NCBI RefSeq assembly: GCF_021568775.1
Contig: NZ_JAKGSG010000058.1
Location: forward strand, 1-64,000
Length of the DNA: 64,000 nt
Source: Antribacter soli
GTDB taxonomy: Bacteria > Actinomycetota > Actinomycetes > Actinomycetales > Cellulomonadaceae
Direction: 5' to 3'
The notes below the pieces were generated by a model, which was given only the letters and a program-made list of their open reading frames with translations, was not told the origin of the DNA and searched no databases. Positions 58,910 to 64,000 of this stretch are shown in pieces (the first letter of the stretch is position 1; every line of letters begins with the position of its first letter). Position numbers and translations under genes: made by a program.

Positions 58910-58938
58910 ACTATCGAACATGCGTTCTACTCTGTCAA
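58910..58938 (-). promoter_or_regulatory. LexA-controlled promoter of the HEPN-dinB operon
   Basis: On the minus strand a perfect -35 TTGACA (58933-58938), 17-bp spacer, and -10 GATAGT (58910-58915). The SOS box TCGAACATGCGTTCTA (58914-58929; GAAC-N4-GTTC core) overlaps the spacer and -10, ideal for LexA repression. Transcription would start about 25 nt before the Shine-Dalgarno sequence. Confidence 0.9.
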
Positions 58939-58966
58939 GCGAACCGGTTCTGGGCCCGTGGCCCGT

Positions 58967-58972
58967 CAGACT
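58967..58972 (+). promoter_or_regulatory. -10 box of the methyltransferase-like gene (leaderless)
   Basis: CAGACT lies 7 nt before the ATG at 58980. The palindrome GAACCGGTTC (58941-58950) is just upstream. Confidence 0.45.
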
Positions 58973-58979
58973 GGACCTC

Positions 58980-59912
58980 ATGGCCCGCCGATCCGCCCGA
59001 CCCGCCCGACGTCCCTCATCTTCCTCCGGACCACTGACACTCCCGGCCGAGCTGCCGGTCGGGCCGGTCCCCATCGACACGGGCACGGCGGAGGTCGTGC
59101 GGGACCTCGACCACCCCGACCGGGTGACGCTGCACGTCAACGGCGTGCCCAGCTCGAGCATCGACCTGGCGGACCCCGGCTTTCTCGACTTCGAGTACAT
59201 GCAGCAGATGGCGGCCGTGCTCGAGCTGCTGCCCCCGGGCCCGCTGCGCGTGCTCCACCTCGGCGCGGCAGGCAGCACCCTCGCGCGGTACGTCGAGCAC
59301 GAGCGGCCCGGCTCGCGCCAGCTCGGCGTCGACCTCGACGCGCGCCTGCTGGAGCTCGTCCGCTCCTGGTTCGCGCTCCCCCGCTCGCCCCTGCTGCGCC
59401 TGCGCGCCGACGACGCAGGGCGCGCGCTCGCCGGCCTGCCCGACGCGTCCTACGACGTCGTCGTGCGCGACGTCTTCGCCGGCGACCGCACGCCCGACCA
59501 CCTCGTGGGGACCGGCTTCGCCCAGCAGGCCCACCGGGTGCTGCGGCCCGGCGGGGTGCTCCTCGTCAACTGCGCCGACCGTCCACCCCTGACGACGGCC
59601 AGGCGCGAGGTGGCGAGCCTCGCCGCGGTCTTCGGCCCCGGCGCCGCGGCGGCCGGGCGACTCGCCGCCGTCGCGGAACCGGCCGTGCTCAAGGGCCGGC
59701 GCTACGGCAACGTCGTGCTCGCGGCCGTGCGAGCGCCCGCCGAGGACGAGGCCGAGGCGACCGGCGCGCCCGAGGCGGGCTCCGACGTCGGGCATCCCGA
59801 CCTGCGCGACCCTGCGCTCGGGCGCGCGCTGCGCACCCTCGCCGTGCCCGCGAGCCTCCTGGCCGGCGAGGACGCCACGCAGTTCGCCGGGACCGCGGCG
59901 CCGCTGCCGTGA
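58980..59912 (+). CDS. Spermidine-synthase-like methyltransferase-fold protein
   Basis: 310-residue protein with a class I Rossmann fold of the spermidine synthase type: LRVLHLGAAGSTLARYVEH (about 88-106), LGVDLDARLLELVRSWF, and YDVVVRDVFAGDRTPDHLVG. No polyamine-site signature is clear, so it may be a SAM-dependent methyltransferase or a fold relative without that activity. Divergent from the SOS operon by 100 bases. Ends at a hairpin and dispersed repeat. Confidence 0.82.
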   Translation: MARRSARPARRPSSSSGPLTLPAELPVGPVPIDTGTAEVVRDLDHPDRVTLHVNGVPSSSIDLADPGFLDFEYMQQMAAVLELLPPGPLRVLHLGAAGSTLARYVEHERPGSRQLGVDLDARLLELVRSWFALPRSPLLRLRADDAGRALAGLPDASYDVVVRDVFAGDRTPDHLVGTGFAQQAHRVLRPGGVLLVNCADRPPLTTARREVASLAAVFGPGAAAAGRLAAVAEPAVLKGRRYGNVVLAAVRAPAEDEAEATGAPEAGSDVGHPDLRDPALGRALRTLAVPASLLAGEDATQFAGTAAPLP

Positions 59913-59944
59913 CGCGCGCCACGGACAGACCGGCGGACAGCAGA

Positions 59945-59975
59945 AGGCCGCGCCCCCCGGCAGGGAGCGCGGCCT
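59945..59975 (+). terminator. Hairpin after the methyltransferase-like gene
   Basis: 9-bp arms AGGCCGCGC / GCGCGGCCT with a 13-base loop, 33 bases past the stop. Confidence 0.55.
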
Positions 59976-59984
59976 CCTCAGGTG

Positions 59985-60080
59985 CCTCAGGCGATCTCAT
60001 TGTTCGCCCGAGCCTGCGGTTCCGCTCCGGGCGGGTGCCTCGTTCCTCGGCCCCCACCCTGCGCTGCACCTACGGCTCAG
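59985..60080 (-). repeat. Dispersed repeat element, copy B
   Basis: Inverse copy of 13028-13124, about 94% identical over 97 bases. It begins CTGAGCC 5 bases after the cspA stop, in the same orientation relative to the gene as copy A. Confidence 0.8.
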
Positions 60081-60084
60081 GCGA

Positions 60085-60288
60085 TCAGAGCGGGCGAACC
60101 TGCTCGGCCTGCGGGCCCTTGGGGCCCTGCGTGATCTCGAACTCGACCCGCTGGGCCTCCTCGAGCGTGCGGTACCCGTTCGTCTCGATGGCGGAGTAGT
60201 GGACGAAGACGTCGGCGCCGCCGCCGTCCTGGGCGATGAACCCGTAGCCCTTCTCCGCGTTGAACCACTTCACAGAACCCTGCGCCAT
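60085..60288 (-). CDS. cspA: Cold shock protein
   Basis: 67-residue single CSD protein binding single-stranded nucleic acid as an RNA chaperone. RNP1 KGYGFIAQ and RNP2 VFVHYSAI. The ATG at 60288 ([18 protein letters not shown]) is the canonical start. The leader is probably long (>100 nt), as is common for csp mRNAs. Convergent with the methyltransferase-like gene. Confidence 0.96.
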   Translation of the reverse strand: MAQGSVKWFNAEKGYGFIAQDGGGADVFVHYSAIETNGYRTLEEAQRVEFEITQGPKGPQAEQVRPL

Positions 60289-60623
60289 GCTGTCCTTCGA
60301 CCTTCCGTCCGGGATCCGGCGACGGGCCCGGTGCCCGCCTCCGCGCCGCAATGCATCCCGCTTGCTCACGACCTTCGGACGGGGTCATGCGCGTGGTACG
60401 TCACTGCAACGGCGCCAGTGTGGCACGCATCACTCTTGCGCGCCACGGAACATGAACAATTCCTCCCGAGGCGCCACACACCGGGCTCCGGGGTCACGCT
60501 GCGGACCCACCCTCCGCTGCGCCTCCGGCTCAGTCGCCGTTCCTCCGGGCGACCGAGCCTGCGGTTCCGCTGCGGGCGGGATCCTCGCTCCGCTGCGGAC
60601 CCACCCTCCGCTGCACCTCCGGC
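60289..60623. other. Region between PAC2 gene end and cspA
   Basis: 335 bases without a gene. The part near PAC2 (60498-60627) is two tandem copies of the dispersed repeat. The rest (60289-60440) is the cspA leader and promoter region, with no clear -10/-35 pair. Confidence 0.6.
60498..60533 (-). repeat. Dispersed repeat, partial copy D
   Basis: Tandem partial copy of the element at 60552-60627. 36 bases match with one mismatch. Similarity continues past it for about 12 bases that correspond to the last codons of the PAC2 gene. Confidence 0.7.
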
Positions 60624-60627
60624 TCAG
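60552..60627 (-). repeat. Dispersed repeat element, copy C
   Basis: About 80% identical to copies A and B. Its CTGAGCC end overlaps the PAC2 stop codon at 60624-60626, as copy A does for the SRPBCC gene. Confidence 0.7.
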
Positions 60628-61550
60628 TCGCCGTTCTGCTGGGCCAGGAAGCGCTCGAACTCCGCGCCGAGCTCGTCGGCCGTCGGCAGCTGCTGCGTCT
60701 CGGCAAGCAGGTTGGTGCGGCCCACCGAGCGCGCGAACGCGTCGTACTGCTCCTCCAGCGCCTTCACCACGGCCGCGACCTCGGTCGACTCCTGGACCTG
60801 CTTCTCCACGTCGAGCGTCGCCTCCGTCGCCGCCTCGTCGAGCGTGGCGATCGCCAGGTTCAGACCAGTCGCCCGCTCGATGTGCCGCAGGCCCACGACG
60901 GATGCCGGCGGGAACTGCGACTGTGCCAGGTAGTGCGGCACGTGCACCGTGAAGCCGAGCGCGTCGTGGCCCGCCTCGCCGAGGCGGTACTCGAGGAGCG
61001 CCGCGAGCGAGCCGGGGACCTTCACCGAACCGAACCAGGACGTGTAGTCGTCGATCAGGCCGGCGCGCGTGGCGTGCGCGGTGAGAGACAGGGGCCGGGT
61101 GTGCGGCACGCCCATCGGGATGCCGGTCAGACCGACCGTCAGGCCCACGCCGAAGCGCTCGACCAGACCCCGCACCGCGCCGACGACGCGCTCCCACTGC
61201 AGGTCCGGCTCGACGCCGTGCAGCAGCAGGAAGCCCGTGCCCTCGGCGTCCGTGACGTGGTCGATGGCCAGGAACGGCTCGTCGTAGTCCGCCCAGCGGT
61301 CGGTGTCGAACGTGAACGTCGCACGCTTCGAGCGGTAGTCGAGGAGCTGGTCGACGTCGAACGTCACAAGCCGCTCGGTCCGGAGCTCGTCGACCAGGTG
61401 CTCCACGGCGAGCTCGCCGGCACTGCCTGCGTCGACGAAGCCGCGCACCGCGTGCAGCAGCACGGGACCGGCCGAGCCGGGCGAGCTCTCGCCCAGCGTG
61501 CGGGCGACCGCCGACTCGTCGACTTCGTAGATGCCCTGCGGGTCCAGCAC
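60624..61550 (-). CDS. PAC2 family protein
   Basis: 308-residue PAC2-type protein (proteasome-assembly-chaperone-like fold). Elements: GPVLLHAVRGFVDAGSAGEL, FLLLHGVEPDLQWERV, GIPMGVPHTRPLS and VHVPHYLAQSQFPPAS. Actinobacterial members are conserved but uncharacterised. No proteasome gene is in the window. GTG at 61550, 10 nt after AGGAGG. Its C-terminus overlaps a dispersed repeat. Confidence 0.88.
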   Translation of the reverse strand: MLDPQGIYEVDESAVARTLGESSPGSAGPVLLHAVRGFVDAGSAGELAVEHLVDELRTERLVTFDVDQLLDYRSKRATFTFDTDRWADYDEPFLAIDHVTDAEGTGFLLLHGVEPDLQWERVVGAVRGLVERFGVGLTVGLTGIPMGVPHTRPLSLTAHATRAGLIDDYTSWFGSVKVPGSLAALLEYRLGEAGHDALGFTVHVPHYLAQSQFPPASVVGLRHIERATGLNLAIATLDEAATEATLDVEKQVQESTEVAAVVKALEEQYDAFARSVGRTNLLAETQQLPTADELGAEFERFLAQQNGD

Positions 61551-61621
61551 GTGGCCTCAGCCTCCTCTTTCGGCGCGTCCTTCGAGGGGTGCAACACCTC
61601 GGCGGGGGCGGACCTTCCCGC

Positions 61622-61643
61622 GCCGAGGGATTTCGCCCTCGGC
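61622..61643 (-). terminator. Hairpin after the response regulator gene
   Basis: Perfect 8-bp stem GCCGAGGG / CCCTCGGC with a 6-nt loop, 21 bases past the response regulator stop. TAGGCT (61651-61656, minus strand) just before it may be a PAC2 promoter. Confidence 0.55.
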
Positions 61644-61663
61644 AGAGCGCAGCCTACCGGCGG

Positions 61664-62104
61664 TCAGCGACCGGGCAGGCGGACGACGGAGACGAAGAAC
61701 TCGTCGATCTGGCGCACCACGTCGATGAAGCGCTCGAAGTCGACGGGCTTCGTGACGTAGGCGTTCGCGTGCAGGGAGTAGGACCCGATGATGTCCTCCT
61801 CCGCCTCCGACGTGGTGAGCACCACGATGGGGATGTGCCTCAGGGCCGGGTCGCTCTTCACGACGGACAGCACCTGGAGCCCGTCCATCTTGGGCAGGTT
61901 GAGGTCCAGGAGCACCAGGTCGGGAGTCGGGGCGTCGGCGTGCGCGCCCTGCTTGCGGAGGAACTCCAGCGCGCTCACGCCGTCGTAGACCACCGAGAGA
62001 CGGTTGGCGATCTTGTAGTCCTCGAACGCCTCGCGTGTCATGAGGACGTCCCCGGGGTCGTCCTCCACCAGCAGGACCTCGACCACGTGCTGGCCGCTGA
62101 CCAT
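61664..62104 (-). CDS. Single-domain response regulator (Rcp1-like)
   Basis: 146-residue receiver domain without output. Acidic pocket VEDDPGD at 13-19, phospho-acceptor Asp67 in LLDLNLPKMDG, Lys119 in VTKP. The YSLHANAYVTKPVD segment is typical of Rcp1-like regulators paired with phytochrome-type kinases. It follows a histidine kinase gene by 70 bases and is probably its partner. It may act by protein-protein contact. Confidence 0.93.
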   Translation of the reverse strand: MVSGQHVVEVLLVEDDPGDVLMTREAFEDYKIANRLSVVYDGVSALEFLRKQGAHADAPTPDLVLLDLNLPKMDGLQVLSVVKSDPALRHIPIVVLTTSEAEEDIIGSYSLHANAYVTKPVDFERFIDVVRQIDEFFVSVVRLPGR

Positions 62105-62174
62105 GTCCAGCCCCCTGTGCTCTCACCGTTTCGTCCTCGCGCGGTGACCGCGCCGTCGGCCCTGGTCAGGCCCG

Positions 62175-63833
62175 TCACCCGAGCGTAGTGGACTGCGCAC
62201 GCTCGGTCGACGCGCGTCCGGGGGCGCCCGGGCCGGCACTGCGCGACAGCGTGAACCGGATCGTCGCGCCACCGCCCTCGGTCTGCTCGATCCAGATCCG
62301 ACCGTGGTGCGCCTCGACGATGCGCTTGACCAGGGCGAGCCCGATGCCGGTCCCGGGGTACTCGTCACGACCGTGCAGGCGCTGGAAAATGATGAACACG
62401 CGCTCCGCGTACTGCGGGTCGATCCCGATCCCGTTGTCGACGAACGACACCTCCCAGTGGGCCCGCATCGCCCGCGCCTCGATGTGCACCTGAGGCGGCC
62501 GGTCGGGGTGCCGGAACTTGATCGCGTTGCTCAGCAGGTTGAGGAACAGCTGCCCGAGCAGCGCCCGGTCGCCGTGCACCACGGGCAGCGCCTCGTGCGT
62601 GACGACCGCGTCGGTCTCGGCGATCCGCTCCTCCAGCTCGTGCAGCGCGAAGGTCAGGACCTCCTCCAGCCGCACGTCCGTCCGCGCCGCCGTCGACCGG
62701 CCCACGCGGGCGAAGCTCAGCAGGTCCTGGATGAGGCGCTGCATGCGCTTGGCGCCGTCCACCGAGTACTCGATGTACAGGTCCGCGCGGTCGTCGAGCT
62801 TGCCCTCGTAGCGGCTGCGGAGCATGCCCGTGAACATGGCGACCTTCCGCAGAGGCTCCTGCAGGTCGTGCGACGCCACGTAGGCGAACTGCTCGAGGTC
62901 CCGGTTGGACCGCTCCAGCTCGCGCGCCTGCACGCTGAGCAGGTCGTGCGCGTGCTCGATCTCCTTGGCCGACTCGCGGAGCTCCTCCACGTGGTGGACC
63001 AGCTCGCGTCGCATGTTCTCGACGTGCGCGGCGACCACGGCGACCTCGCCCTCGCCGATCGTCGCGTCGATCTCCTTGTCCAGCTGGCCATCACTGACCA
63101 CCTTCACGGCGGCCGCCAGGTTGTCCAGGGGCCGGATCACCCACGTCTCCAGGGAGAGCCACATGAGGCTGCCCATCATGACGCAGACCAGCACGAGCGC
63201 GATGATGGCGCCGAGCAGGACCTGGTTCCAGTCCTCCTTGTTCGTCAGGGCGACCGCCCGCTGCTCCTCGAGCAGGCCGACGTAGGCGACGACGGCGGCC
63301 TGCGCCGACTCGAACAGCCGGTCGCCGTCGGCCTGGGCGGGGCGGACGGTGGCCGCGACCTCCGCGCACCCCTCGCCCCCGGCACCGCGCGCCTGCTCGA
63401 CGACGCGCACCGCCGTGATCACCGGCTCGGCGTAACGCTCCACCCAGCCGCGCATGCCGTCCGCCGCGGCCTGGTGCGCGAGGTCGACCTCGACGTCGCC
63501 GGCCAGGGCGGCACGCGTGTCGCCGTCGGCGGTCTCGAGCCCTTCGAGGCGCAGGTACGGACCGAGCGCAGCCTCGTTGCACGTCGCGACGTACGCGGCG
63601 ACCGACGCCTGCGCGTCCTGCAGCGCGATCGTCGCCCCGTCGCCCTGCCTGATCGCCGGGTAGTACGTGTCCTCGACGCGATCGCCGATGCTGCGCACCT
63701 GAGCGAGCGCGATGATGGCGACCGCGAGCGCCAGGGCGAGCATCCCGGCGATCGCGCCGAGCAGGCGCGCGAGCTTGCGCCGCATGGACATCTGGGGAGC
63801 AGCTCGTTCCCAGGGCTCGGAGAGCACCGTCAT
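62175..63833 (-). CDS. Sensor histidine kinase with HAMP domain
   Basis: 552-residue membrane kinase. TM helices about 22-44 and 206-230 flank a helical extracytoplasmic sensor (45-205, with a possible Cys pair). HAMP about 231-285, coiled coil, HisKA with His322 in YVASHDLQEPLRKV, and HATPase with N box LLSNAIKF, VDNGIGID and GTGIGLALVK. The ATG at 63833 overlaps the upstream phosphatase stop (ATGA). The H-box matches kinases that pair with single-domain regulators. Confidence 0.93.
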   Translation of the reverse strand: MTVLSEPWERAAPQMSMRRKLARLLGAIAGMLALALAVAIIALAQVRSIGDRVEDTYYPAIRQGDGATIALQDAQASVAAYVATCNEAALGPYLRLEGLETADGDTRAALAGDVEVDLAHQAAADGMRGWVERYAEPVITAVRVVEQARGAGGEGCAEVAATVRPAQADGDRLFESAQAAVVAYVGLLEEQRAVALTNKEDWNQVLLGAIIALVLVCVMMGSLMWLSLETWVIRPLDNLAAAVKVVSDGQLDKEIDATIGEGEVAVVAAHVENMRRELVHHVEELRESAKEIEHAHDLLSVQARELERSNRDLEQFAYVASHDLQEPLRKVAMFTGMLRSRYEGKLDDRADLYIEYSVDGAKRMQRLIQDLLSFARVGRSTAARTDVRLEEVLTFALHELEERIAETDAVVTHEALPVVHGDRALLGQLFLNLLSNAIKFRHPDRPPQVHIEARAMRAHWEVSFVDNGIGIDPQYAERVFIIFQRLHGRDEYPGTGIGLALVKRIVEAHHGRIWIEQTEGGGATIRFTLSRSAGPGAPGRASTERAQSTTLG

Positions 63834-64000
63834 GCGCGGGACCACTCCGCGGAGTCGGCGAGCGTCGAGGTCCGTTCCCCGCGGGTCGTCGCACCGGCGC
63901 CCGCCCAGCCGACGACGAGCAGGGCGGCGTCGTCGACGAGCGGACCGCCGTGCAGGTCGAGCACGCGCCGTAGTATTCGGGGCACGATCCCGTCGGTCCC
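63830..64000 (-). CDS. PP2C/SpoIIE-type phosphatase, C-terminus (cut by window end)
   Basis: The last 56 residues of a protein entering from beyond the window. The segment LDLHGGPLVDDAALLVVGWAG is the usual end of SpoIIE/RsbU-type PP2C phosphatases, where DD binds the metal. Its stop overlaps the kinase start (ATGA), so phosphatase, kinase and response regulator form one operon. Upstream domains are not visible. Confidence 0.75.
   Translation of the reverse strand, partial: GTDGIVPRILRRVLDLHGGPLVDDAALLVVGWAGAGATTRGERTSTLADSAEWSRA

Overview
This window is high-GC DNA with actinobacterial gene content and gene order: a dcw cluster without ftsA, a Wag31/DivIVA-SepF-YggT block, a split his cluster, RecQ fused to a phosphoribosyltransferase-like domain, DUF1844, DUF3040, SAV_6107-type HEPN and PAC2 proteins. 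Very many stop/start overlaps (GTGA, ATGA, TGATG) and apparently leaderless promoters fit this. A secreted GH74 xyloglucanase with a CBM2 module and three secreted subtilases suggest a plant-biomass-degrading Micrococcales member (Cellulomonadaceae or Promicromonosporaceae, for example a Cellulosimicrobium- or Cellulomonas-like organism). The genus is inference.

Layout. 0-4.7 kb: furA-katG operon (- strand) with a Fur-type operator, then DUF1844, a membrane coiled-coil protein and a lipoprotein serine protease. 4.7-9.3 kb: hisC-hisB-orf-hisH-hisA-sseB (- strand). 9.4-15.3 kb: recQ fusion, ArsR regulator with SRPBCC protein, PPOX protein, S4 protein, and hisD on the opposite strand from the rest of the his genes. 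15.4-24.8 kb (- strand): NUDIX, dnaE, rluD, lspA, a zinc-ligand-depleted TraR/DksA protein, divIVA, yggT, sepF, pgeF. 24.9-37.3 kb (- strand): ftsZ, ftsQ, murC, murG, ftsW, murD, mraY, murF, murE. 37.6-42.7 kb (+ strand): three tandem S8 proteases. 43.1-47.5 kb (- strand): ftsI, ftsL, rsmH, mraZ, the promoter-proximal half of the same dcw cluster. 47.7-47.8 kb: a poly-G/poly-C tract that looks like an assembly artefact. 47.9-51.6 kb: PARG-like protein and GH74 xyloglucanase. 51.9-56.5 kb: moxR-DUF58-transglutaminase operon. 56.6-58.9 kb: DUF3040 gene and a LexA-box-controlled HEPN-dinB pair. 59.0-64.0 kb: methyltransferase-like protein, cold shock protein, PAC2 protein, and a PP2C phosphatase-histidine kinase-response regulator operon cut by the window end.

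The most unusual feature is the protease block. Three paralogous secreted subtilases lie inside the dcw cluster, between ftsI and murE, in the opposite orientation. All three start with TTG behind a strong Shine-Dalgarno sequence. All three share a 17-bp upstream motif (TATG-N7-CRTATG type) and related -10 boxes. A degraded TetR-regulator C-terminus lies between the block and ftsI. Other signals worth attention are a dispersed repeat family that abuts stop codons, LacI-type palindromes in the xyloglucanase promoter, a LexA box in a near-consensus promoter, and a MraZ operator with three repeats of exactly 10-bp period.
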